Positions 1 through 5,915 of a stretch of DNA of 5,915 nt are shown piece after piece (position 1 is the first letter of the stretch; every line of letters starts with the position of its first letter). Where the stretch lies: assembly GCA_947461185.1 (NCBI GenBank), contig CANHJY010000132.1:1-5915 (forward strand), given 5' to 3'. The translations under genes were made by a program, and so were the position numbers. Source of the DNA: Flavobacteriales bacterium. Its GTDB lineage: Bacteria > Bacteroidota > Bacteroidia > Flavobacteriales_D > Crocinitomicaceae. The notes under the pieces are model-generated. The model was given only the letters and a program-made list of their open reading frames with translations. It was not told the DNA's origin and did no database searches.

Positions 1-1144
1 AAGAGAGTTCACTTACGTTCAAATTTGAAATATCTCCATGAGTAGCATTTTCCACATTACATTTTAACCCAGTTAAGGTGTATATAGATATTTCTGTAAT
101 TAAGTCATTTGGAAAAGAAATATTAAGAATTTCGTTGGCAGGATTAGGAAATATCGATATTAAATTTTCAAGTTCTTTAATTCCCAAAAGATTGAGTGGG
201 GTATACTCCTCAATTGATGCCTTTTTTCCTGAAAAACCTTTGCCAGTTCCAACATATGCTTTACCACCTAGAACAAAGGCTACCGCATTTTTTCTTTCGC
301 TGCCGCCAAAAGAAGCGCGTACAACCCATAAATCTGTAACAGGATTATATTCCCATAAGTCATCTAAAAGTCCTCCATCTGATCCTATACAAACATATCC
401 TCTTGATCCTATTGTGAATGTGCATGCCGAACCGCGCTCACTTGCTGGTAAATCTGATATAGCTATCCATTGATTTGTTCCTGCATTGTACTTCCAAAAG
501 TCCTTTTTAAATACATCTTGATTTGCACCTAAACCTACAAAAGCTTCGTAACCAACTGTAAATGACGAAAGCTGGTACCTGACACCGCCAGGAAAATTGG
601 TGCGTTGTGTCCATTGGTTGATGCTAGGTTTATATTCCCAAAGTTGATTCGAATAGGAATTAGGACCAACTTTTCCACAACAAACATACCCTTTGGAGTC
701 CATAGAAAAAGCTGTTGCAAAATAAACACCTGCTCCACCAACACCAGGGTAGTCCGCAATTTGCAACCAAGTGTTTGAAGCGGGATCATATTCCCAGAAA
801 TCTTTTAATTTATTTCCTGAAAACGATTCATCGTTATCTATTCCTGTTCCAACATACCCCTTGTTGTCTGCTACAAATGCTACGGCATCTCTTCTTGGTG
901 AACCAGGTACATCGGCTTTTTGAGACCAAGAATCATTAATCGGATCATATTGCCAAAAATCTTTTAACACAACTTCAGCAGTGTCAACTCCAGTACCAAT
1001 GTAACCGTAATCTCCAATCGAAAACGCTACGGCTCTCTCTCTCTTTCCGCCAAGAAAGTCATTTTTTTTTGTCCAAAAGTTTCCTGTTTGAGTAAGACCG
1101 TTGAAGCAAATTCCAATTATTCCAATTATTATATAGTTTTTCAT
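1..1144 (-). CDS. Secreted kelch-repeat beta-propeller protein with T9SS sorting domain (3' end beyond window)
   Basis: The frame is open from the ATG at 1144 to the window edge, 381 codons with no stop, so the gene is cut by the window and not broken. A basic residue followed by an Ile-rich segment (residues 4-14) looks like a Sec signal peptide; the cleavage site is unclear, probably near residues 18-20. Six kelch-like units follow, beginning near W24, W74, W126, W178, W226 and W273. They repeat GYxGTG-type turns, DFW(x)YDP or LWEYNP, and paired Arg-x-Arg positions. From about residue 323 a type A T9SS sorting domain begins (SIFPNPANE, then EISIYTLTG), with its last part missing. The protein is probably exported through the outer membrane and acts as a surface or released binding propeller; its ligand is unknown. 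An in-frame ATG at 1150 is an alternative start that would overlap the upstream stop as ATGA; a stop lies directly before it. I prefer 1144 because MKN begins a normal signal peptide. It is the fourth gene of the cargo operon and a paralogue of the next two genes. Confidence 0.9.
   Translation of the reverse strand, partial: MKNYIIIGIIGICFNGLTQTGNFWTKKNDFLGGKRERAVAFSIGDYGYIGTGVDTAEVVLKDFWQYDPINDSWSQKADVPGSPRRDAVAFVADNKGYVGTGIDNDESFSGNKLKDFWEYDPASNTWLQIADYPGVGGAGVYFATAFSMDSKGYVCCGKVGPNSYSNQLWEYKPSINQWTQRTNFPGGVRYQLSSFTVGYEAFVGLGANQDVFKKDFWKYNAGTNQWIAISDLPASERGSACTFTIGSRGYVCIGSDGGLLDDLWEYNPVTDLWVVRASFGGSERKNAVAFVLGGKAYVGTGKGFSGKKASIEEYTPLNLLGIKELENLISIFPNPANEILNISFPNDLITEISIYTLTGLKCNVENATHGDISNLNVSELS
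1033..1044. repeat. Dinucleotide tract of six CT/AG units inside a kelch gene
   Basis: Six uninterrupted CT units on the plus strand (AG on the coding strand) cover codons 34-38 of the leftmost kelch gene and encode the R-E-R of its first blade. The two paralogues have R-H-R at the equivalent place with other codons and no tract. Slippage here would shift the frame and end the protein early. Confidence 0.7.
1062..1070. repeat. Nine-base A/T homopolymer inside a kelch gene
   Basis: Nine consecutive T on the plus strand (A on the coding strand) span codons 25-28 (T-K-K-N) of the leftmost kelch gene, just after the signal peptide and 17 bp from the CT tract. A one-base slip would alter the frame before the first blade. 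Such runs are common in AT-rich genomes, so its role is only a possibility. Confidence 0.7.
1111..1130. repeat. Nine-bp tandem repeat in signal peptide coding region
   Basis: TTCCAATTA occurs twice head to tail (1111-1119 and 1120-1128), and the first two bases of a third copy follow. On the coding strand it encodes the repeated I-I-G of the hydrophobic core of the signal peptide. Because the unit is nine bases, copy-number change would keep the frame and only lengthen or shorten the hydrophobic core. Confidence 0.6.
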
Positions 1145-1146
1145 TA

Positions 1147-2292
1147 TCATTCAAAAAGTAATTTTCCAGTACTTAAAATTCGATTGTCATTTTCAATAGT
1201 GTATACATGAAAGCCATTCAAATAATCCAAATTTTCTATGGTTTGTGTTTCTTCAGTTAAATTATATTCTCCAACTTTTTCACCTGTTATATTAAACAAG
1301 GTTAATTTCAAATGATTAGAAAATGGAAATAAGGTGTTGATTACCAATTTATTTGTGACTGGATTAGGGTAGGTAGTTATCGAAAAATTATCAATTTCTT
1401 CTGTTGTTAAAGGATCAAAGTCGAAAGCCCAAAAGTCATTTAAATTGATTCCATTGGTTCCGGAACCAAAATAACCTTTCCCATTTATTGAAAAGGCTAC
1501 GGGGAAACGTCTCCCAGTACCAGGGAATTCACAAATATATTTCCATGTATTGGATCCTGGATCAAATTCCCAGACTTGATCCGTTACAGTAGAAAGACCA
1601 CCCACATAACCGCAAGTAACGTAACCTTTTTCATCACGACCGAAAGCACTGCTTCCATTGGTCATTAATCCTGGAAATGTTGCGCGTTGTATCCATGAGT
1701 CATTGGCAGGTTTGTATTCATAAAAGTTGGTTCCTGATTTAATAAAACCACTTGAGTTGGTTGAAAAGGAACAAGACCAAGCCCCAAAGTTCACTGGCGC
1801 TGGAGTCTTCATCATCCAAGAATTTGTTGATGGATTGTATTCAGCAAGTTGATTTGTTTGATAAACGTATCCTTTTTCGTTTACACTAAAACCTTGAGTA
1901 TCTCCTGGACTTATTAAACATGGGGCAATTGGTGCCCAGGTATTTGTTATTGGATTGTATTCGTAAAATTCATTACTCAATGATGAACCTCCTCCTACAT
2001 AACCTCGAGTTGATGTTGCAAAGGAAACAGCACCATGATTATTTACTGGAAAGTTTGCTTTTTGGGTCCATGTGTCAGCAGCTGGATCATATTGCCACCA
2101 ATCTTTATAAGAAATGTCGACACCAGTTCCATTAACGTGACCAAGGCCCATATAACCTTTATTAGCAATGGCAATTCCAACTGCCCTATGTCTTCCAACA
2201 CCTCCAAAATTTGCTTTTTTTACCCATGGATTACCGAAGCAATTCAAATTTGAAAACAAAATGGTTGAAAAAATAAATAGGTAACAGCGCAT
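1147..2292 (-). CDS. Secreted kelch-repeat beta-propeller protein with T9SS sorting domain
   Basis: This 381-residue protein is complete. Residues 1-20 form a hydrophobic signal peptide; C18 is preceded by NLN, which does not fit a lipobox, so a lipoprotein is unlikely. Six kelch-like blades begin near W23, W75, W119, W159, W200 and W250, with motifs such as GYMGLGH, DWWQYDP, FYEYNP and WEFDP. Blades 3 and 4 are shorter and more diverged. Residues 302-381 are a type A T9SS C-terminal sorting domain: TTYPNPVTNKLVI, LTLFNITGEKV and a terminal GKLLFE strand. The family is usually secreted through T9SS, where the sorting domain is removed or linked to the surface; ligand binding is inferred, with no substrate evident. 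The ATG lies 2 bp after the stop of the preceding gene, so translation is probably coupled and the gene co-transcribed. Its first blade is strikingly like that of the gene at 2295-3518 (NFGG, RHRA, GLGH, GVD, DTWTQ), indicating recent tandem duplication. Confidence 0.93.
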   Translation of the reverse strand: MRCYLFIFSTILFSNLNCFGNPWVKKANFGGVGRHRAVGIAIANKGYMGLGHVNGTGVDISYKDWWQYDPAADTWTQKANFPVNNHGAVSFATSTRGYVGGGSSLSNEFYEYNPITNTWAPIAPCLISPGDTQGFSVNEKGYVYQTNQLAEYNPSTNSWMMKTPAPVNFGAWSCSFSTNSSGFIKSGTNFYEYKPANDSWIQRATFPGLMTNGSSAFGRDEKGYVTCGYVGGLSTVTDQVWEFDPGSNTWKYICEFPGTGRRFPVAFSINGKGYFGSGTNGINLNDFWAFDFDPLTTEEIDNFSITTYPNPVTNKLVINTLFPFSNHLKLTLFNITGEKVGEYNLTEETQTIENLDYLNGFHVYTIENDNRILSTGKLLFE

Positions 2293-2294
2293 CT

Positions 2295-3518
2295 CTATGA
2301 TTTTACAAATTTTCCGATTTTAACGGTTTGACCATCGTATACCAATCGATAAATATAGTTTCCACTGTTTAGTTGATCAATACGAATTGATGTTTGATTT
2401 GATTCCAATTGTTCCGATTTGAATAGTTGCCCATTCAAATTGAATAATTCAAATTTAAAGGATGAAATAGGAATGTAATTTGGGATATTTAAAAGGTCAA
2501 TATTGATGAAATCTACTGATGGATTGGGATAAAGTGAAACATCGAAATCGTACAATTTTCTTTTAAGAACGGAAAGAATTTGATCAAACATCCAAAAATC
2601 TCTAAAGTTGGTTCCATTCGTTCCAGTTCCAACATATGCTCTAGTACCTATAACAAATGAAGTCAAATATCGTCTTGCTGTTCCTGCAAAATCTTCTATT
2701 TGCACCCAGGTATTTGATAATACTTCATACTCCCAAAAGTCACCATAATTGTTACCACTTGAGAAATCATCTCCAGTTCCAATATAACCCATTCCATTCA
2801 CGGCAAATCCAACTGCTTCTTGTCTTGTTATGGGGCCAACTGGCGCCTTTAAAACCCATTGATTGATATCTGGACGGTATTGGTAAAAGTCATTTGTTGA
2901 ACCCATATTAGTGTTTCCTGTTCCCAAATAACCAAATTGATCAATTGAAAATCCAACTGCAGAGGTTCTTCCTGCACCTGGGAAATTTGCTTTTGCTGTC
3001 CAAGTATTAGCTAGGGGGTTATATTCATAAAAATCCGCAGCATAACCAGACGTTGTTTGTCCTGTTCCAACATATCCTTTTCCATTGATTGCGAATCCAA
3101 CTGCACCTCTTCTTGCTGCACCAAGTAAGTCGGCAATTGGCGTCCACACATTGGTAACAGGGTCGTAACTGTAGAATTTTTTTGTATAACTTCCATTTTC
3201 TAACCTTCCACCACCAACATAAGCCAAATTACCAATTACAAAGCTTGTCGCATGGTAACATTTCCCGTTGGGGTAATTCGCGATTTGTGTCCATGTATCT
3301 GATGAAGGATCATATTTCCAAAAATCTTCATATTCGACATCTACTCCTGAATTGATATGACCTAGTCCAATGTACCCAAAATTTCCAATTGAAAAAGAGC
3401 TCGCTCTATGTCGCGCAGTTCCTCCAAAATTTGATTTTTCAAACCATGGTTGTGCTTGAATAGTCGAAAAATATAATAAGAACAAAAAAGCAAATGTAAA
3501 TTTCTTATTCAAAATCAT
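2295..3518 (-). CDS. Secreted kelch-repeat beta-propeller protein with T9SS sorting domain
   Basis: This 407-residue protein is complete and is the longest of the three kelch paralogues. The signal peptide is clear: N-terminal lysines, a Phe/Leu-rich core at residues 7-19, and a likely cleavage after IQA at residue 22, leaving Gln as the first mature residue as is common in Bacteroidota exports. Six kelch-like blades begin near W25, W76, W125, W173, W221 and W271. They have the most regular motifs of the three proteins: GYIGLG, GYVGTG, GYLGTG, GYIGTG and AYVGTG turns, DFWKYDP, FYEYNP and FWEYE strands. Residues 323-407 are the T9SS sorting domain (DVSLYPNPSVDFI, FKFELFNLNG, DQLNSGNYIYRL). A six-bladed propeller with binding or adhesive function is likely; nothing points to enzymatic activity. 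The start codon lies inside the end of the preceding gene, giving a 14-bp overlap (3505-3518) in another frame, which suggests translational coupling. No other Met occurs early enough to be a sensible start. Confidence 0.93.
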   Translation of the reverse strand: MILNKKFTFAFLFLLYFSTIQAQPWFEKSNFGGTARHRASSFSIGNFGYIGLGHINSGVDVEYEDFWKYDPSSDTWTQIANYPNGKCYHATSFVIGNLAYVGGGRLENGSYTKKFYSYDPVTNVWTPIADLLGAARRGAVGFAINGKGYVGTGQTTSGYAADFYEYNPLANTWTAKANFPGAGRTSAVGFSIDQFGYLGTGNTNMGSTNDFYQYRPDINQWVLKAPVGPITRQEAVGFAVNGMGYIGTGDDFSSGNNYGDFWEYEVLSNTWVQIEDFAGTARRYLTSFVIGTRAYVGTGTNGTNFRDFWMFDQILSVLKRKLYDFDVSLYPNPSVDFINIDLLNIPNYIPISSFKFELFNLNGQLFKSEQLESNQTSIRIDQLNSGNYIYRLVYDGQTVKIGKFVKS

Positions 3519-4650
3519 TTTTTATTAATTTTTTACTAATTAATTCATTGTTTACAGAGATTTGAATTTGATAAACACCACTTTTTATGTCGCTTAAATC
3601 AATGCTATCTCCAAAATAATTTTTAATTTCTTTAACCTTCTTTCCAGCTAGATCATAGATTTTAATTTCGCCATTGTAATTTTTAACTTCAAAAAAATTG
3701 TTGGCCGGATTCGGATAGATTAAAATATTTTCTTCAGTTAAATCTACCGTATTAAGATAGTTGCCATCTATTTCTAAAATATATTCTCCAGAAGCATTAC
3801 CCCATCCTTCAACAATGATATATACTAATCCTAAACCATCGGTATTAAATGTAAGTCCAGATTGTGTTCCACAACCAGAGACATCGTCATTATAGGCTAT
3901 TACATTTCCAAAACCATCTACAACACTTAAAAAAGTATCAAAGCTAGATCCACAAAGTGAAATAGTAACGGATTCCATCATTGGGGAAGGATTCAATTGA
4001 TAATATACATCGGAAGAATTGTAAACTAAATTTTGATTGGAATAGCAATAGGAATTATCATTCGTGTCAATGTATGGTAAGTTACTCACAATAATAGGGT
4101 CATTGGTATCATCACCAGTATATCCTGAGCAGTCAACACCATTTCCTATATTAACGGTAAAATCCATAACTGAACCCCATGTAAAAGTTCCACAAGGATT
4201 TATTGGAAGCGTGCCGGCTTCTTGCTGTATAACACGCATTCTTGTTGGGCCGTTCTGAGAACCTATTGGAACCGTAAAATTAAATGATTGAGGCAGGGCA
4301 GGAGGTGTGCCTTGCCATGTACCGAGGCTCTCTGTGGTTTCAAAAGTTCCACTTTGGTTAAAATCAATCCATGCTTGTCCAACACCGGCGTAGGGTCCAC
4401 CGCAAGTACCGAAATCGACTTGAAGCGTATAATTTGAACCCGCATTTAAAAAAGTGCTTAAAAAAGTTAAGTCTTGAAGCCCGATAACTCCTGGACAACC
4501 TGTGTAATTTATTGAGCCAGAAGCACCATTTAAAATAACAGATTCAACATTAGAGTCAGCTGTGCTGGAAGGACCAACATTGGTGCAGTACTGTGCATAT
4601 GAAATAAAGGATGAGATAACGAAAAGTAGTAGTGTGTAGTTTTTATTCAT
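3505..4650 (-). CDS. Secreted GEVED-like / PPC-like domain protein with T9SS sorting domain
   Basis: This 381-residue protein heads the tightly packed cargo cluster. Residues 1-20 are a signal peptide ending in SYA-Q, and a cysteine follows at 22. Residues about 74-168 resemble the GEVED domain of Bacteroidota secreted proteins: YTLQVDFGTCGG, then AWIDFNQSGTFET, RMRV and a final beta strand. The usual GEVEDYTV signature is altered to GSVMDFTV (159-166). Residues about 174-297 resemble a bacterial pre-peptidase (PPC-like) beta sandwich: SSDVYYQLN, VTISLCGSSFDTFLSV, IAYNDD, then VYIIVEGWGNASGEYILEI. Residues 306-381 are a textbook type A T9SS sorting domain (ILIYPNPANNFFEV, IYDLAGKKV, SDIKSGVYQIQI, KKLIKN). 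Several cysteines in the extracellular part could form disulfides. No peptidase or hydrolase domain is present, so it is probably structural or binding. The gene lies 71 bp downstream of the aminotransferase gene and may have its own promoter there; its end overlaps the following gene. Confidence 0.92.
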   Translation of the reverse strand: MNKNYTLLLFVISSFISYAQYCTNVGPSSTADSNVESVILNGASGSINYTGCPGVIGLQDLTFLSTFLNAGSNYTLQVDFGTCGGPYAGVGQAWIDFNQSGTFETTESLGTWQGTPPALPQSFNFTVPIGSQNGPTRMRVIQQEAGTLPINPCGTFTWGSVMDFTVNIGNGVDCSGYTGDDTNDPIIVSNLPYIDTNDNSYCYSNQNLVYNSSDVYYQLNPSPMMESVTISLCGSSFDTFLSVVDGFGNVIAYNDDVSGCGTQSGLTFNTDGLGLVYIIVEGWGNASGEYILEIDGNYLNTVDLTEENILIYPNPANNFFEVKNYNGEIKIYDLAGKKVKEIKNYFGDSIDLSDIKSGVYQIQISVNNELISKKLIKNDFE

Positions 4651-4669
4651 AAAGTTGATTTTTCCAACA

Positions 4670-4698
4670 TAAAAATAGAAAGAAAAATTTAATGTTAA
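4670..4698 (-). promoter_or_regulatory. Weak candidate promoter for the T9SS cargo operon
   Basis: On the minus strand TATTTTTA (4670-4677) matches seven of eight positions of the Bacteroidota -7 element TAnnTTTG. A TTA triplet (4696-4698) lies 18 bases upstream in place of the -33 TTG. Transcription would begin shortly before the start codon at 4650. The DNA here is so AT-rich that a chance match is quite possible, and read-through from the aminotransferase gene is an alternative. Confidence 0.28.
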
Positions 4699-4710
4699 GT
4701 ATATGTTAAG
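4692..4710. repeat. Two direct copies of ATGTTAAG spaced by one helical turn
   Basis: ATGTTAAG occurs at 4692-4699 and again at 4703-4710, an 11-bp period that puts both copies on the same face of the DNA. They lie in the only sizeable gap in the window, upstream of the cargo operon and overlapping its candidate -33 region. A regulator-binding site is possible, but in AT-rich DNA two 8-bp copies could also arise by chance. Confidence 0.3.
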
Positions 4711-4719
4711 AAATATACT
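4698..4719 (-). other. Short inverted repeat just after the aminotransferase stop codon
   Basis: AGTATAT (4698-4704) and ATATACT (4713-4719) are perfect 7-bp inverted arms with an 8-base loop, starting 2 bp past the stop codon of the aminotransferase gene. The stem is nearly all A-T and no T-run follows it directly, so it is at best a weak terminator. It might instead be an operator, as it overlaps the direct repeat. Confidence 0.25.
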
Positions 4720-4721
4720 AC

Positions 4722-5864
4722 TTAAAAATTTGCTGTTCCAATATCCTCAAGAGCATAAATGAGGTTGTCAATATCTTTATCATCATTGAAGGCTTGAATA
4801 GAAAATCTTAAATAAACATTTGAATTCGATTCAATTATTGGAATTTGTATTTGATATTTATCAAATAGTAGTTTTTTAAGTTTAACAGGATCTTTACTGA
4901 TAATGGGACAACTGCATAATTGGCCAAAAAAATCTTTATTCAAGGGCGCTAAAGATTTGGTGTTAAGAACTTTAAATACTCTTTTTGCGCTACTCAACAA
5001 GAGGTCTTTGCAATCATCAGCTTGTTTAGGCCAATTATAATCATTCATGAATTTTAACGCTGCAGGAATGGTTAAATAAGCTGAAAAGTCTCTAGTTCCA
5101 TTAAATTGATGAAATTCATGAAGTCTGTTTAACTCTGTATCGTTATTATATCCCCAACTTACTATTAATGGATCTAATATTTGATGAAACTCTTTTTTTG
5201 CAAATAAAAAGGAACAACCTTTAGGCGTCATCATCCATTTATGGCATGCTCCAGTGTAAAAATCTGAATCAAGTTCTTTCAAATTAAGATGAATATGTCC
5301 TGGAACGTGAGCGCCATCAACTATGGTAATTAATCCTCTTTTTTTTGCTTCAACACAAATTTCTTTTACAGGTAATATCAATCCTGTAGCTGATGTAATC
5401 TGGCTGATAAAAACAACTTTTGTTTTGTCACTATATCCTTTCCAAAATTCAGCAATGAATTCCTCTTTGGATTGAATAGGTAAGGAGATGCTTGATTGAA
5501 CATATTTACCACCGCATTTATTCAAATAAAAATTCCAAGATTTATCTAACGCTCCGTATTCTAAATTTGTCGTAAGAACTTCATCACCCGGATTCAATTT
5601 TAAATTTTTGACAAGTAGATTGATTGCATAAGTAGGATTTGGTGTGAAAATTAAATCCTTCGATTCACAATTGATATATGCTGCTAAGGCACTTTTTGAT
5701 AACGCTAAATATTCTGGTCCTGTTTCTGTTATGAACTGGACAGGATCTTTTTCCAAAAGGTATTGCCATTGAATATAGTCGTCAAAAATGGGTTTAGGGC
5801 AGGCGCCAAATGAACCGAAATTGAGATAAGTTATTTTTGGGTCAAGCAGAAATAAATCTTTCAT
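4722..5864 (-). CDS. PLP-dependent class-V aminotransferase-fold enzyme, isopenicillin-N-epimerase-like
   Basis: This 380-residue cytoplasmic enzyme is of normal full length for the family and has no signal peptide. The N-terminal YLNFGSFGACP (13-23) is the typical substrate-side loop of class-V fold-type I PLP enzymes. TPNPTYAIN (74-82) precedes the cofactor-binding helix. SQITSATG (154-161) and VDGAHVPG (182-189) include the Asp183 expected to contact the PLP pyridine nitrogen and a His at 186. ACHKWMMTPKG (206-216) holds the likely Schiff-base Lys209. FNGTRDFSAYL (254-264) and the Arg of YLRFSIQAFND (351-361) match family positions for phosphate or carboxylate binding. The closest recognisable group is the isopenicillin-N-epimerase-like (CefD-like) proteins, but most members do not make beta-lactams, and no penicillin genes are nearby. 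The true reaction could be a racemase, lyase, desulfurase or transaminase. Its relation to the T9SS cargo genes is probably only positional. Met at 5864 is chosen because the conserved N-terminal loop follows at the usual distance. Confidence 0.93.
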   Translation of the reverse strand: MKDLFLLDPKITYLNFGSFGACPKPIFDDYIQWQYLLEKDPVQFITETGPEYLALSKSALAAYINCESKDLIFTPNPTYAINLLVKNLKLNPGDEVLTTNLEYGALDKSWNFYLNKCGGKYVQSSISLPIQSKEEFIAEFWKGYSDKTKVVFISQITSATGLILPVKEICVEAKKRGLITIVDGAHVPGHIHLNLKELDSDFYTGACHKWMMTPKGCSFLFAKKEFHQILDPLIVSWGYNNDTELNRLHEFHQFNGTRDFSAYLTIPAALKFMNDYNWPKQADDCKDLLLSSAKRVFKVLNTKSLAPLNKDFFGQLCSCPIISKDPVKLKKLLFDKYQIQIPIIESNSNVYLRFSIQAFNDDKDIDNLIYALEDIGTANF

Positions 5865-5878
5865 ATTTAATTTTCCGA

Positions 5879-5906
5879 CAAAAATAAGCGCTCTAATTGA
5901 AGAAAA
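5879..5906 (-). promoter_or_regulatory. Candidate promoter for the aminotransferase gene
   Basis: On the minus strand TATTTTTG (5879-5886) matches the Bacteroidota -7 consensus TAnnTTTG exactly. A TTT triplet (5904-5906) lies 17 bases upstream where TTG is expected, so the -33 element is imperfect. The -7 element ends 14 bases before the start codon at 5864, implying a very short leader. The window ends soon after, so an upstream gene or a better promoter cannot be excluded. Confidence 0.35.
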
Positions 5907-5915
5907 TTGTATTTG

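Noticed and set aside
78..473. Plus-strand open frame of 131 codons
   Set aside because: It lies wholly antisense to the leftmost kelch gene, whose frame has repeat structure and a sorting domain. The plus-strand protein shows no domain, signal peptide or promoter.
1..1144. Leftmost kelch gene as a truncated pseudogene
   Set aside because: The frame stays open to the first bases and ends inside a normal sorting domain, so the window edge is the simpler explanation.
2236..2245. Lipoprotein signal at Cys18 of the middle kelch protein
   Set aside because: The residues before the cysteine are N-L-N, which do not match a lipobox; a standard Sec signal plus T9SS sorting domain fits better.
1..3518. 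Naming the kelch proteins galactose oxidase or sialic-acid epimerase (NanM)
   Set aside because: Kelch propellers are often labelled this way by weak similarity, but I see no copper-site Tyr-Cys arrangement, no extra catalytic domain and no sugar-metabolism neighbours. Only a general kelch call is supported.
4651..4721. Strong intrinsic terminator between the aminotransferase and cargo genes
   Set aside because: The only stem is seven base pairs, almost all A-T, and is not followed directly by a T-run. Read-through into the cargo genes cannot be excluded.
1..5915. CRISPR array or mobile element
   Set aside because: The repeated motifs are degenerate coding repeats of kelch blades with no evenly spaced identical units. 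No transposase, integrase or terminal inverted repeats are visible.

Overview
The window is AT-rich and reads as chromosomal DNA of a Bacteroidota, most likely class Flavobacteriia or a close relative. Three things point there. Four consecutive proteins carry signal peptides and C-terminal sorting domains of the type IX secretion system (T9SS), which is confined to that phylum. There are GEVED-like and PPC-like cargo modules. The two candidate promoters fit, at best partly, the Bacteroidota TTG / TAnnTTTG pattern better than the E. coli sigma-70 pattern. No genus can be named from the sequence alone.

All five genes lie on the minus strand and are described here in the direction of transcription. 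At the right end (4722-5864) is a cytoplasmic, PLP-dependent class-V aminotransferase-fold enzyme of the isopenicillin-N-epimerase-like group. A 71-bp gap (4651-4721) follows; it holds a short inverted repeat, a helical-turn-spaced direct repeat and a weak promoter candidate. Next come four secreted-protein genes packed with no room for internal promoters: a GEVED/PPC-domain T9SS cargo protein (3505-4650), then three kelch-repeat T9SS cargo proteins (2295-3518, 1147-2292, and 1144 leftward past the edge of the window). The junctions are a 14-bp overlap, a 2-bp gap, and either a 2-bp gap or a 4-bp ATGA overlap depending on the start used.

The three kelch proteins are tandem paralogues. Each has a signal peptide, six blades of roughly 40-50 residues with recurring GYxGTG, DFWxYDP and NTW-type motifs, and a C-terminal sorting domain containing a YPNP or FPNP motif. 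They probably form six-bladed beta-propellers displayed on or released from the cell surface. They lack any evident catalytic domain, so binding or adhesion is more plausible than enzymatic activity, but no ligand can be inferred. The GEVED/PPC protein at the head of the operon is probably co-exported with them.

I found no RNA genes, CRISPR arrays, insertion sequences, integrase sites or strong intrinsic terminators. No gap between genes exceeds 71 bp. The most unusual features are the compact operon of four T9SS cargo genes, the simple-sequence tracts clustered at the 5' end of the first (leftmost) kelch gene, and the loss of the namesake motif in the GEVED-like domain. I do not see clear proof of a wholly new system.
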